DNA of 64,000 nucleotides, from NCBI RefSeq assembly GCF_004339675.1, contig NZ_SLVM01000016.1, positions 20,412-84,411 of the forward strand, read 5' to 3'. The notes beneath the pieces were generated by a model. That model saw nothing but the letters and a program-made list of their open reading frames with translations. It was not told where the DNA came from and did not search any database. Made by a program: the position numbers and the translations under genes. How positions within the stretch are numbered: position 1 is the first letter of the stretch; the number at the start of each line of letters is the position of its first letter. This document shows positions 18,458 through 28,667 of the stretch, in pieces. The stretch is from Rhodovulum steppense (GTDB lineage Bacteria > Pseudomonadota > Alphaproteobacteria > Rhodobacterales > Rhodobacteraceae).

Positions 18458-19759
18458 ATGCAGACGACCTTTACCGAAGCGCAGTTGCGCGATCCCGGCA
18501 TCGCGCGGGCGAACGAGATCCTGCGCGCCTGTGTCCATTGCGGGTTCTGCACCGCGACCTGTCCGACCTATCAGGTTCTGGGCGACGAATTGGACAGCCC
18601 GCGGGGGCGGATTTACCTCATCAAGGACATGCTGGAGAATGACCGGCCGGCGGACGAGAAGACGGTCAGGCATATCGACCGCTGCCTGTCCTGCCTGGCC
18701 TGCATGACGACCTGCCCCTCGGGTGTGCATTACATGCATCTGGTCGATCACGCCCGCGCGCATATCGAGCGGACCTATCGCCGCCCGCTGACTGACCGGG
18801 CGCTGCGCTGGATGGTGGCGAAGACGCTGCCCTATCCGGCGCGGTTCCGGATCGCGATGCGGCTGGCGAAGCTGGGGCGGCCGGTGGCGGCCTTGCTGCC
18901 CGATGCGCGGATCAAGGCCATGATGGCGATGGTGCCCGCGCGCCTGCCGAAGCGCAGCCCGAATGACCGGCCGCAGGTCTTTGCCGCGCAGGGTCCGCGG
19001 CGGATGCGGGTGGCGCTGTTGACGGGCTGCGCGCAGCGGGTGCTGGATACCGATATCAACGACGCGACCATCAGGCTGCTTCGGCGGTTGGGCTGCGAGG
19101 TGGTGATCGCGCGCGGCATGGGCTGTTGCGGGGCGCTGACCCATCACATGGGGCGGGTCGGGGACAGCCACGCGATGGCGGCGCGCGCGATCCGGGCCTG
19201 GAGCGCCGAGATCGCGGGCGAGGGGCTGGATGCGATCGTGGTCAATACCAGCGGTTGCGGGACGACGATCAAGGATTACGGCCACATGTTCGCGGGCGAT
19301 CCGCTGGAGGCCGAGGCGCGGGCCGTGGCGGCGCGCGCGCTGGACATTTCCGAACTGGTCGAGCGGCTGGGCCTGCCCGAGGGGCGCGGCGGGTTGCGGG
19401 TGGCCTATCACGCGGCCTGTTCGTTGCAGCATGGCCAGCAGATCAGGACGACGCCCAAGGCGCTGTTGCAGCGCGCGGGGTTCGAGGTGGTGGAGCCTGC
19501 GGATTCGCATCTGTGCTGTGGTTCGGCGGGCACCTACAACCTGTTGCAGCCCGCGATCTCGGCCGAGTTGAAGGCGCGCAAGGTCCGGACGCTGGAGGCG
19601 CGGGATCCGCAGGTGATCGCCACGGGCAATATCGGCTGCATGATGCAGATCGGCTCGGGCACCGGGGTTCCGGTGGTCCATACGGTCGAGTTGCTGGACT
19701 GGGCGACGGGCGGGCCGCGGCCGCGGGCGCTGGGCGCGGACCAGGGGGCGCGGCCATAA
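18458..19759 (+). CDS. glcF: Glycolate oxidase iron-sulfur subunit GlcF
   Basis: A 433-residue Fe-S subunit that passes electrons from the FAD subunits toward the quinone pool. Two classic 4Fe-4S motifs are present: C25-x2-C28-x2-C31-x3-C35-P and C76-x2-C79-x2-C82-x3-C86-P. Two CCG-type cysteine domains follow, marked by GMGCCGAL (about 222) and HLCCGSAGTYN (about 350). The ATG at 18458 is four bases after the glcE stop, so the three genes form one operon. It is followed after 31 bases by a protease gene that may or may not share the transcript. Confidence 0.95.
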   Translation: MQTTFTEAQLRDPGIARANEILRACVHCGFCTATCPTYQVLGDELDSPRGRIYLIKDMLENDRPADEKTVRHIDRCLSCLACMTTCPSGVHYMHLVDHARAHIERTYRRPLTDRALRWMVAKTLPYPARFRIAMRLAKLGRPVAALLPDARIKAMMAMVPARLPKRSPNDRPQVFAAQGPRRMRVALLTGCAQRVLDTDINDATIRLLRRLGCEVVIARGMGCCGALTHHMGRVGDSHAMAARAIRAWSAEIAGEGLDAIVVNTSGCGTTIKDYGHMFAGDPLEAEARAVAARALDISELVERLGLPEGRGGLRVAYHAACSLQHGQQIRTTPKALLQRAGFEVVEPADSHLCCGSAGTYNLLQPAISAELKARKVRTLEARDPQVIATGNIGCMMQIGSGTGVPVVHTVELLDWATGGPRPRALGADQGARP

Positions 19760-19790
19760 TCCTGCCCCGAGCGGGTGCTATCGCGGTTCC

Positions 19791-20618
19791 ATGGCGGGAC
19801 CGTTCGGACATGTCGCGGCGCTGGCCGGGCTTTTGCTGGCGCTGGGCGCGGGGATCGCGGCGGCGCAGGACGGGACGTTGCGCGCGCTGGAAAGCGGCGA
19901 CGCCTCGAAGGACTGGCGCGCGGTCGGGCGGATCGAGATCGGCGGGCGCGGCTTCTGCACCGGGGCGCTGATCGCGCCGGATCTGGTGCTGACCGCGGCG
20001 CATTGCCTGTTCGACAGGGCGAGCGGGCTGCCGGTGAATCCGTCCGGGCTGGAATTCCGGGCGGGCTGGCGCAATGGCCGGGCCGAAGCCTATCGCAAGG
20101 TGCGCCGCGGCGTCGTCCATCCCGATTACCGCTATGACGCGCCAGACAACATCGCGCGCGTGTCCCATGATCTGGCGCTGTTACAACTGGATCAGGCGAT
20201 CCGGCTGCCGGGGCTGCATCCCTTCGAGACCGGGGATCGGCCGCGCATGGGGGCGGCGGTGGGCGTGGTGTCCTATGCCCAGGGCCGGTCCGAGGCCCCC
20301 TCGCTGCAGGAGGTCTGCCATGTGCTGGCCTTGCAGCCGGGCGTCCTGATGCTGTCCTGCGAAGTGGATTTCGGGGCCTCGGGCGCGCCGGTCTTCCGGA
20401 TCGAGGATGGCGTGGCGCGGATCGTGTCCGTCGTGTCGGCCAAGGCCGAGCTGGCCACGCGGCCGGTGGCGCTGGGCACGGCGCTGGGCGCGTCGCTGGA
20501 GCTGTTGCAGGGCCGACTTGCGGCGGGCGAGGGCGTAATCGGCGCGGCCGGGGCGGCGCCGCGCTTCGGGCAGGGCGGCGCGCGCGAGAGTGGCGGCGCG
20601 CGGTTCGTAAGGCCCTGA
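19791..20618 (+). CDS. Secreted trypsin-like serine protease, first of a tandem pair
   Basis: A 275-residue exported protease. The signal peptide runs to about residue 25 (AAAQ). The S1-family triad is complete: VLTAAHC (H71), HDLALL (D127) and DFGASGAPV (S198). The serine loop lacks the usual GDSGGP sequence, as in bacterial V8/glutamyl-type members. The C-terminus ends in ARFVRP, shared with the next gene. No clear ribosome site precedes the ATG; TATCGC at 19779-19784 would place a transcription start on the ATG itself, so a leaderless message is possible. Substrate unknown. Confidence 0.87.
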   Translation: MAGPFGHVAALAGLLLALGAGIAAAQDGTLRALESGDASKDWRAVGRIEIGGRGFCTGALIAPDLVLTAAHCLFDRASGLPVNPSGLEFRAGWRNGRAEAYRKVRRGVVHPDYRYDAPDNIARVSHDLALLQLDQAIRLPGLHPFETGDRPRMGAAVGVVSYAQGRSEAPSLQEVCHVLALQPGVLMLSCEVDFGASGAPVFRIEDGVARIVSVVSAKAELATRPVALGTALGASLELLQGRLAAGEGVIGAAGAAPRFGQGGARESGGARFVRP

Positions 20619-20621
20619 GCG

Positions 20622-21443
20622 ATGCGGCGCCCCCGGCTTTCCCTGGGTCTGATGCTGGCGCTGGTCGCGTTTCCGGCGCTGGGCGATACCGGGCTCAGGC
20701 GGCTGGGCCAGCGCGCCGAACTGCTGGGCTGGGAGGCGGTGGGCCGGCTTGACCATGCGGCGGGCGCGTTCTGCACCGGGGTTCTGGTCGCGCCCGATCT
20801 GGTGCTGACCGCGGCGCATTGCCTGTTCGACGGCCAGGGCCAGCGGGTGGATCCGCGCGGGCTGACCTTTCGCGCGGGGCTGAGCGAGGGGGCCGCCATC
20901 GCCGAGGTCGCCGGACGCCGGGCGGTGATCCATGAGGGCTATCGCCCGGGCGAGGGCGACGCGCTGGCGCGGCTGGGGGCGGATGCGGCGCTGGTTCAAC
21001 TGGCCGAGCCGATCCCGGCGGGCGTGGCCGCGCCCTTCGTGGCGGGGCGTGCGGTGGGGCGTGGCGGCGCGGTCAGCGTGGTCTCCTATGCCCGCGGGCG
21101 CGAGGAGGCGCTGTCCTGGCAGCCGGGCTGCACCGTGCTGGACCGCGGGGCGGGGGTCTATGCGTTTTCCTGCGATGTGTGGTTCGGCTCGTCCGGGGCG
21201 CCGGTCTTCGAGACCTCGTCGGGCCGGGCGCGGATCGTGTCCATCGTGTCGGGCGGCCTCCGCGAGGATGGGCGCAGCATCGCCTATGGTCCCGATGCGG
21301 GCGCGGCGCTGGATGCGCTGGCCGCGGCGCTGCGCGCGGGTCGCGGCGTCTTCCCCCGGGAGGGGGTCGATGCCCGCCGCCTGCCCGTGGCCGGGAGCGA
21401 TGGCGCGCGGGGCGAGATCGGGGCGCGCTTCGTCCGGCCCTGA
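20622..21443 (+). CDS. Secreted trypsin-like serine protease, second of a tandem pair
   Basis: A 273-residue paralog of the preceding gene, starting three bases after its stop. Signal peptide to about residue 21 (ALGD). Triad residues are H66 (VLTAAHC), D121 (GADAALVQL) and S191 (FGSSGAPV). The two proteins share FCTG, LVLTAAHCLFD, VSVVSYA-type strands, RIVS(V/I)VS and the terminal ARFVRP, so they arose by tandem duplication. The acidic residue of the triad sits in a slightly altered context (DAALV instead of DLALL), but nothing indicates a pseudogene. Confidence 0.87.
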   Translation: MRRPRLSLGLMLALVAFPALGDTGLRRLGQRAELLGWEAVGRLDHAAGAFCTGVLVAPDLVLTAAHCLFDGQGQRVDPRGLTFRAGLSEGAAIAEVAGRRAVIHEGYRPGEGDALARLGADAALVQLAEPIPAGVAAPFVAGRAVGRGGAVSVVSYARGREEALSWQPGCTVLDRGAGVYAFSCDVWFGSSGAPVFETSSGRARIVSIVSGGLREDGRSIAYGPDAGAALDALAAALRAGRGVFPREGVDARRLPVAGSDGARGEIGARFVRP

Positions 21444-21457
21444 GCGGGGTCGGGTTC

Positions 21458-21486
21458 TTGACAGCCCCCGGCGGGCTTCCCAGATC
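21458..21486 (+). promoter_or_regulatory. Predicted promoter for hsp20
   Basis: A perfect TTGACA (21458-21463, inside TTCTTGACA) is followed after 17 bases by CAGATC (21481-21486). The CTTGA-type -35 with a C-rich weak -10 (CCCAGAT) is compatible with a heat-shock sigma factor as well as sigma70. It lies 92 bases upstream of the hsp20 start. Confidence 0.35.
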
Positions 21487-21577
21487 CCGGTTTGCGGGTG
21501 CCGACAGGGCCCGCGTGATGGCCCGTCCCGACGAGGGGGAGGGCATTCCTTGCATCGCTCAGAAGAGGATGACAGAC

Positions 21578-22057
21578 ATGCGACACTATGATTTCGGACC
21601 GCTTTACCGCGCCACCGTGGGCTTTGACCGGGTGGCCGACATGATGGACCGGCTGCTGGCCAGCGAAATGGGCCAGCCGGGCTATCCGCCCTACAATATC
21701 GAGAAGACCGGCGAGCATGGCTATCGCATCTCGATCGCGGTGGCAGGCTTTGGCGCCGACGATCTGTCGGTCGAGGTCAAGGAAAACGCGCTGGTGATCG
21801 CGGGCCGCAAGGCGCCCGAACCCGACGGGCGCAGCTTCCTGCATCGCGGCATCGCGACCCGGGCCTTCGAGCGGCGCTTTGCGCTGGCCGATCATGTGCG
21901 GGTGACGGGGGCCAGCCATGTGGACGGGATGCTGCATGTGGACCTGGTGCGCGAGGTGCCCGAGGCGCTGAAGCCCCGCCGCATCGAGATCGCGGCGGCG
22001 GGCGCCCGGGCGATCCCGGCGCAGGCGTCGGCCGAGGAGGCGCAGACGGCCGGGTAG
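21578..22057 (+). CDS. Small heat shock protein, Hsp20/IbpA family
   Basis: A 159-residue alpha-crystallin-type chaperone that binds unfolding proteins. The N-terminal FGPLYRATVGFDRVADMMDRLL, read as two blocks, and YPPYNIEKTGE are typical of alphaproteobacterial IbpA/HspA. The crystallin domain (about 36-130) includes YRISIAVAGF, LVIAGRK and the RAFERRFALADHV strand. The ATG at 21578 has AGAGG nine bases upstream; the in-frame ATG at 21569 is too close to that site. The C-terminal IxI-type motif appears as RRIEIAA. A hairpin terminator follows at 22087. Confidence 0.92.
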   Translation: MRHYDFGPLYRATVGFDRVADMMDRLLASEMGQPGYPPYNIEKTGEHGYRISIAVAGFGADDLSVEVKENALVIAGRKAPEPDGRSFLHRGIATRAFERRFALADHVRVTGASHVDGMLHVDLVREVPEALKPRRIEIAAAGARAIPAQASAEEAQTAG

Positions 22058-22086
22058 GTCCGGCCATCGCCGACCGATGACAAGAC

Positions 22087-22122
22087 CGGCGCGCGGGGCC
22101 TTCCGCGCGCCGTTGCCGTTTC
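22087..22122 (+). terminator. Hairpin terminator after hsp20
   Basis: A perfect 10-base stem CGGCGCGCGG / CCGCGCGCCG (22087-22096, 22103-22112) with a six-base loop, followed by TTGCCGTTT. The T-rich part is short but the stem is strong. Confidence 0.6.
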
Positions 22123-22185
22123 GGGGGCGGCGGTTCGCGCGCAGGACGCTGGCCGAATCCGGTTCGCGCGCGCTTTAATCGTGGC

Positions 22186-23445
22186 ATGGAGGATTTCGAG
22201 CTTTTCCGTCGTCTGGGCCTTGCGCTGGCCATCGGGCTTCTGTTCGGGCTGGAACGGGGCTGGCATGCCCGCGACGAGCCCGAGGGCGAGCGGGTGGCCG
22301 GGCTGCGCACCTTCGGGTTGACCGGGCTGCTGGGCGGGGTCTGCGGCTGGCTGGGGATGCTGGTCGGGCCGGTTTTCCCGGGGCTGGCCTTCGTGGCCAT
22401 GGCGGCGCTTGTCGCGGTGACCTACTGGGCGCAGATCGAGGAGAACGAGGATCAGGGCCTGACCACCGAGGTCGCGCTGTTGCTGACCTTTGCGCTGGGG
22501 GCGGCGGCGTTGCTGGGCGACATGGCGGCGGCGGCGGCCGTGGCGGTGGTGGCGACGGCGCTGTTGTCGCTCAAGCGGGTGCTGCATGGCTGGGTCGCGC
22601 GGATCCGGCAGTTCGAACTGGCCGCGCTGGTGCAACTGGCCGTCATCTCGGTGGTGATCCTGCCGCTGTTGCCGAACCGGGGATATGGCCCCGGCGCCGC
22701 GCTGAACCCGCATGAGCTGTGGCTGGCGGTGGTGATCGTGGCCGGGCTGTCCTTTCTTGGCTATGCGGCGATCCGGGTGGCGGGGGCAGGGCTGGGTGCG
22801 GTGATTACCGGGCTGTTCGGGGGGCTGGCCTCCTCGACCTCGACCACGCTGGCGCTGTCGCGGCTGGTGCGCAGCGATGCGCGGCTGGGGCCGGTGATGG
22901 CGATCGGCGTGGTGCTGGCGGGATCGGTGACCTTCCTGCGGGTTCTGGTGGTGGGCACGATCTTTGCGCGCGACCTGCTTGCGCCGCTGCTGGTGCCGCT
23001 GGGGGCGATGGCGGCGGCGGGCTTTGCCGGGGCGGGTGTTCTGGCGCTGGCGGCGGGGCGGGGGCAGAGGTCGGAGACCGATCTGGACGGGCTGTCGAAC
23101 CCGCTGGCGCTGGGCACGGCGCTGTCCTTCGGGGCGGTGCTGGTGGGGGTGGTGCTGGCCACCCATTACCTGCAGCTCTGGTTCGGGGCGGGCGGCGTGC
23201 TGGCGGTGGCGGCGGCCTCGGGGGTGACGGATGTGGATGCGCTGACGATCACGGTCGCGCGGATGACCCGCGACGGGCTGGGCCTGGAGACCGCTGCGGC
23301 CGCCATCGTGCTGGCCGTGTCGGTCAATACGGCGGTCAAGGGCGGTATCGCGGCCGTGCTGGGCGGCGGGCGCTTCGGGCTGCGGGTGCTGGCGGTCTAT
23401 GCGGTCGTGCTGGCCACCGGGGCGGCGGCGCTGGCGCTGGGCTGA
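22186..23445 (+). CDS. MgtC/SapB and DUF4010 domain membrane protein
   Basis: A 419-residue polytopic membrane protein with about 11-12 hydrophobic segments. The N-terminal part (about 8-140) has LALAIGLLFGLERGW, the MgtC/SapB signature, and the rest matches DUF4010 with LFGGLASSTSTTLALSRL near 208-226. Members are sometimes called MgtC-family or putative Mg transport-related proteins, but transport activity is not established. The last 49 bases overlap the end of the convergent oxyR gene. Confidence 0.85.
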   Translation: MEDFELFRRLGLALAIGLLFGLERGWHARDEPEGERVAGLRTFGLTGLLGGVCGWLGMLVGPVFPGLAFVAMAALVAVTYWAQIEENEDQGLTTEVALLLTFALGAAALLGDMAAAAAVAVVATALLSLKRVLHGWVARIRQFELAALVQLAVISVVILPLLPNRGYGPGAALNPHELWLAVVIVAGLSFLGYAAIRVAGAGLGAVITGLFGGLASSTSTTLALSRLVRSDARLGPVMAIGVVLAGSVTFLRVLVVGTIFARDLLAPLLVPLGAMAAAGFAGAGVLALAAGRGQRSETDLDGLSNPLALGTALSFGAVLVGVVLATHYLQLWFGAGGVLAVAAASGVTDVDALTITVARMTRDGLGLETAAAAIVLAVSVNTAVKGGIAAVLGGGRFGLRVLAVYAVVLATGAAALALG

Positions 23446-24326
23446 GCGGGCGGGCGCAGCATCGCGGCGATGGCGGCGAATTGCGGGGCCAGCGGGCTGG
23501 TCCGGCGCCAGACCATGCCGACGGTGCGTTTCGGGCAGGGCGCGGGCAGGCGCGCGACCGAGACCGCGGCCGAGCGGGTTTCGGTCGGGATGGCCATTTC
23601 GGGGATCAGCGTGACGCCGATGCCCGCGCCGACCATCTGCACCAGTGTCGCAAGCGAACTGCCCTCCATCATGTCGCGCGCCGCGCGGGTCGTGGGGGCG
23701 CAGAAGGACAGCGCCTGATCGCGGAAGCAATGCCCCTCTTCCAGCAGCAGAAGCCGCATCTCGCGCAGCGTTTCGGGGCAGGGCACCGGTCTGTGGGCAT
23801 CGGCAAGCGGGCGGACAAGGACGAAATCCTCGTCGAAGAGCGGTTCCTCGTGCAATGCGGGTTCCGAGACGGGCAGCGCGACGATGGCCAGATCCATCCG
23901 CCCCTCGACCAGATCGCGGATCAGGACCTGGGTGACGGCTTCGCGCGGGCGGATGTCGAGATCGGGATTGCGGGCCGCGAGATCCTTGATGAGGCCGGGC
24001 AGGAGATAGGGCGCGATGGTGGGGATCACCCCGATCCGCAGCCGCCCGGTCAGGCCGCCACGCGCGGCGCGGGCAAGATCGTCCAGTTCCTCGACCGCGC
24101 GCAGGATGTCGCGGGCGCGTTCGGCCAGCGCCTCGCCCAGCCCGGACAGGCGGATCTGGCGGGTGCCGCGTTCGATCAGGGGCGCGCCCAGCAGCGCCTC
24201 AAGCTCCTTGATCTGCACCGACAGGGCGGGTTGCGAGATGCCGCAATCCTCGGCGGCGCGGCCGAAATGGCGGTGCCGGGCAAGCGCCTCGAAATAGCGC
24301 AGATGCTTGAGGGTGAGGCCGATCAT
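23397..24326 (-). CDS. oxyR: Hydrogen peroxide sensing regulator OxyR
   Basis: A 309-residue LysR-type regulator with an N-terminal winged helix-turn-helix (FGRAAEDCGISQPALSVQIK, about 21-40). The redox cysteines expected of OxyR are C200 in EEGHCFRDQ and C209 in LSFCAP, matching E. coli C199/C208, so this is a true peroxide sensor and not a generic LysR protein. It is divergent from katG, its expected target. No ribosome site is visible before the ATG at 24326, and a GATAAT box on this strand at 24335-24340 lies so close that a leaderless transcript is plausible. The 3' end overlaps the convergent DUF4010 gene. Confidence 0.95.
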   Translation of the reverse strand: MIGLTLKHLRYFEALARHRHFGRAAEDCGISQPALSVQIKELEALLGAPLIERGTRQIRLSGLGEALAERARDILRAVEELDDLARAARGGLTGRLRIGVIPTIAPYLLPGLIKDLAARNPDLDIRPREAVTQVLIRDLVEGRMDLAIVALPVSEPALHEEPLFDEDFVLVRPLADAHRPVPCPETLREMRLLLLEEGHCFRDQALSFCAPTTRAARDMMEGSSLATLVQMVGAGIGVTLIPEMAIPTETRSAAVSVARLPAPCPKRTVGMVWRRTSPLAPQFAAIAAMLRPPAQPSASAAAPVASTTA

Positions 24327-24334
24327 AGGCTGGG

Positions 24335-24377
24335 ATTATCACTGTCATTAGAACTTCAAAATTCCAATAATGATAAT
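24335..24377. promoter_or_regulatory. OxyR operator and divergent oxyR/katG promoters
   Basis: An AT-rich island contains nested inverted repeats: ATTATCA (24335-24341) with TGATAAT (24371-24377), and ATTAGAA (24347-24353) with TTCCAAT (24362-24368, one mismatch). The overall span of about 43 bases fits a tetrameric OxyR site. GATAAT at 24372-24377 would be the katG -10 with a poor -35, as usual for OxyR-activated promoters; the mirrored GATAAT serves oxyR. Confidence 0.65.
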
Positions 24378-24379
24378 AG

Positions 24380-26662
<2,283 letters not shown>

Positions 26663-26669
26663 ACGAAAA

Positions 26670-26701
26670 GGGCCACCCCCGCCTGCGCGCGGGGGTGGCC
26701 C
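26670..26701. terminator. Bidirectional terminator between katG and prs
   Basis: A perfect 13-base stem (GGGCCACCCCCGC at 26670-26682, complement at 26689-26701) with a six-base loop. On the minus strand it is followed by CTTTTCGTTC, a good terminator for prs; on the plus strand the tail is CTTGCCCTC, weaker, serving katG. Confidence 0.8.
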
Positions 26702-26719
26702 CTTGCCCTCTGGGGGGCG

Positions 26720-27745
26720 TCAGCGGGAGGCGGGGGCGTAGAGCCCTTCGTAGATCGGGGCCAGCGTCTCGTGCTCGAACAGCGACGAGACGGAGGTGCC
26801 CTGCCAGATATTCATGATCGCCTGGGCAAACAGCGGCGCGGTGGGCACGATCCGGATGTTGTGGGCGGCCTGGACCTGCTCGGTCGGCTGGATCGAATCC
26901 GTCACCACCACCGTTTTCAGCCGCGAGCCGGTGATGCGTTCGACCGCGGGCCCGGAAAAGACGCCGTGGCTGATATAGGCGTGCACCTCTTCGGCGCCGG
27001 CCTCGATCAGCTTGTCGGCGGCCTTGACCAGCGTTCCGGCCGTGTCGCACAGGTCGTCGACGATGAAGCAGATCTGGCCCTCGACCTCGCCGATCACGGT
27101 CATCTCGGCCACCTCGCCGGGGCGCGAGCGACGCTTGTCGACGATGGCCAGCCCCGCGCCGATCCGCTGCGCCAGTTCGCGGGCGCGCGCCACGCCGCCG
27201 ACATCGGGCGAGACCACGGTGATCTTGTCGCCGATGCCGTTGAACTGATGCGCGATGTCCAGCGCGAAGATCGGCGAGGCATAGAGGTTGTCGACGGGGA
27301 TGTCGAAGAAGCCCTGGATTTGGGCGGCGTGCAGATCCATCGTCAGGATCCGCTCGATCCCCGACTCGGTCAGCAGGTTGGCGACCAGCTTGGCGCTGAT
27401 CGGGGTGCGGGCCTTGGTGCGGCGGTCCTGGCGGGCATAGCCGAAATAGGGGATGACGGCGGTGATCCGGGCGGCCGACGAGCGGCGCAGCGCATCGGAA
27501 ATGATCATCAGTTCCATCAGGTTGTCATTCGCCGGGTTCGAGGTCGGCTGGATGATGAACATGTCCTCGCCGCGGACATTCTCGTAGACCTCGACGAAGA
27601 TTTCCTGGTCGTTGAACCGTTCGACCCGGGCATCGACAAGGCCGACATTCACCCCTCGGTGCATCGACATCCGCCGGGCGATGGCGGAGCCGAGCGGACG
27701 GTTGGCATTGCCCGAAATCAGTTTCGGTTCGTGGATGTTGTGCAT
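26720..27745 (-). CDS. prs: Ribose-phosphate pyrophosphokinase (PRPP synthetase)
   Basis: A 341-residue enzyme that makes PRPP from ribose 5-phosphate and ATP for nucleotide, His and Trp synthesis. Recognisable blocks are [11 protein letters not shown] at the start, [29 protein letters not shown], the [14 protein letters not shown] catalytic/metal region and the PRPP loop [11 protein letters not shown]. The ATG at 27745 is preceded by AAGGA; earlier codons in the open frame are Arg-rich and not conserved. Length is slightly above the 315 of E. coli because of an insert after KLISGN and a longer C-terminus. Divergent from the isomerase-like gene. Confidence 0.96.
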   Translation of the reverse strand: MHNIHEPKLISGNANRPLGSAIARRMSMHRGVNVGLVDARVERFNDQEIFVEVYENVRGEDMFIIQPTSNPANDNLMELMIISDALRRSSAARITAVIPYFGYARQDRRTKARTPISAKLVANLLTESGIERILTMDLHAAQIQGFFDIPVDNLYASPIFALDIAHQFNGIGDKITVVSPDVGGVARARELAQRIGAGLAIVDKRRSRPGEVAEMTVIGEVEGQICFIVDDLCDTAGTLVKAADKLIEAGAEEVHAYISHGVFSGPAVERITGSRLKTVVVTDSIQPTEQVQAAHNIRIVPTAPLFAQAIMNIWQGTSVSSLFEHETLAPIYEGLYAPASR

Positions 27746-27851
27746 CTGGAGGATCCTTGGGCGGCGGCGGATTCGTGACTGTCGCGTGACGTTGACAGCG
27801 CTTATCACCCGGTTACGGTCTTGAAAACCTAGTGAGGGGGACAGGTACGAG

Positions 27852-28451
27852 ATGGCCCATATCGACTATTACTTCACGGCGGTCTCGCCCTTCTGCTATC
27901 TTGCGGGCCTGCGGCTGGAGGAGATCGCCGCGCGCCATGGGGCCACGATCACCTACAAGCCCTTGGACATGATCGCGCTGTTCGCGCGGACGGGGGGCGT
28001 GGCGTTGCCGGATCGGCCGGACTGCCGGAAAGTCTATCGGCTGCAGGAAATCCGGCGGCAGGCGGCGAAGCGGGGTTTGCCTGTCGTGTTGAAACCGAAG
28101 CATTTCCCGACCAATCCGGCGCCTGCCGCCTATGCGATCATCGCGGCGCAGGCGGCGGGGGGCGGGGATCTGGGCGGGCTGGTGCATGGGGTCCTGCGCG
28201 CCTGCTGGGCCGAGGAGCGGGACGTGGCCGAGGATGCGGTGATCCGCGAGTGCCTGTCGGCGGCGGGGTTCGATTCCGCCTTGGCGGACAAGGGGTTGCT
28301 GGCCGGGGCCGAGACCTATGCGGCCAACCTGGAAGAAGCCACCGCGCGGGGCGTTTTCGGTGCGCCCTTCTACATCACGGATGGGGATGAACGGTTCTGG
28401 GGGCAGGACCGGCTGGAGGATCTGGACCTGCATCTTGCAGGCAGGTTGTAG
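27852..28451 (+). CDS. 2-hydroxychromene-2-carboxylate isomerase family (GST-kappa/DsbA-like)
   Basis: A 199-residue thioredoxin-fold protein of the HCCA isomerase / GST kappa group. The N-terminal [16 protein letters not shown] carries the Ser that replaces the first Cys of the DsbA CxxC motif and can activate glutathione. The long helical insertion (about 70-150) and the C-terminal [22 protein letters not shown], here given as its known family role of closing the thioredoxin fold, complete the domain. The annotated naphthalene-degradation activity is unlikely to be the true role, since no aromatic pathway genes are near; a glutathione-dependent isomerase or transferase is a safer label. Confidence 0.85.
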   Translation: MAHIDYYFTAVSPFCYLAGLRLEEIAARHGATITYKPLDMIALFARTGGVALPDRPDCRKVYRLQEIRRQAAKRGLPVVLKPKHFPTNPAPAAYAIIAAQAAGGGDLGGLVHGVLRACWAEERDVAEDAVIRECLSAAGFDSALADKGLLAGAETYAANLEEATARGVFGAPFYITDGDERFWGQDRLEDLDLHLAGRL

Positions 28452-28475
28452 CGGAACCGGGCCGGATTCCGCGAT

Positions 28476-28508
28476 ATGAATTCCATATGATTTCCATATG
28501 AATTCCAT
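28476..28508. repeat. Three tandem 11-base AT-rich units
   Basis: ATGAATTCCAT (28476-28486), ATGATTTCCAT (28487-28497) and ATGAATTCCAT (28498-28508) follow one another without spacer; a partial fourth ATGGG follows. Eleven bases is about one helical turn. The block is far more AT-rich than its surroundings and begins 25 bases after the isomerase stop. Confidence 0.9.
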
Positions 28509-28520
28509 ATGGGCTTTTTC

Positions 28521-28551
28521 GGTCCGGTCGATGCACGCGGTCCGGCCGATG
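28521..28551. repeat. 13-base direct repeat in the same gap
   Basis: GGTCCGGTCGATG (28521-28533) and GGTCCGGCCGATG (28539-28551) differ at one base and are 18 bases apart. Together with the AT-rich units and the terminator they make up the 216-base gap between convergent genes. No coding potential is apparent. Confidence 0.6.
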
Positions 28552-28586
28552 GTGGCGCATCCGGGGCGGTTCCGCGGAACGGAAAA

Positions 28587-28610
28587 CGCCCCGGACCGGG
28601 GTCCGGGGCG
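28587..28610 (-). terminator. Terminator for the ltaE-side minus-strand operon
   Basis: A perfect 10-base stem CGCCCCGGAC / GTCCGGGGCG (28587-28596, 28601-28610) with a four-base loop. On the minus strand it is followed by TTTTCC, so it ends the transcript that reads through ltaE. Confidence 0.75.
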
Positions 28611-28667
28611 CGCGGGTGGTCCTGTCGGAGGGGGGCGCCGACCGGGGAGCCGACCGGGGCGGAGGGC

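Noticed and set aside
20622..21443. Second protease as a decaying pseudogene
   Set aside because: Full length, signal peptide and complete His-Asp-Ser triad are retained.
28476..28508. Possible CRISPR-like array
   Set aside because: Units are 11 bases with no spacers and there are no cas genes.
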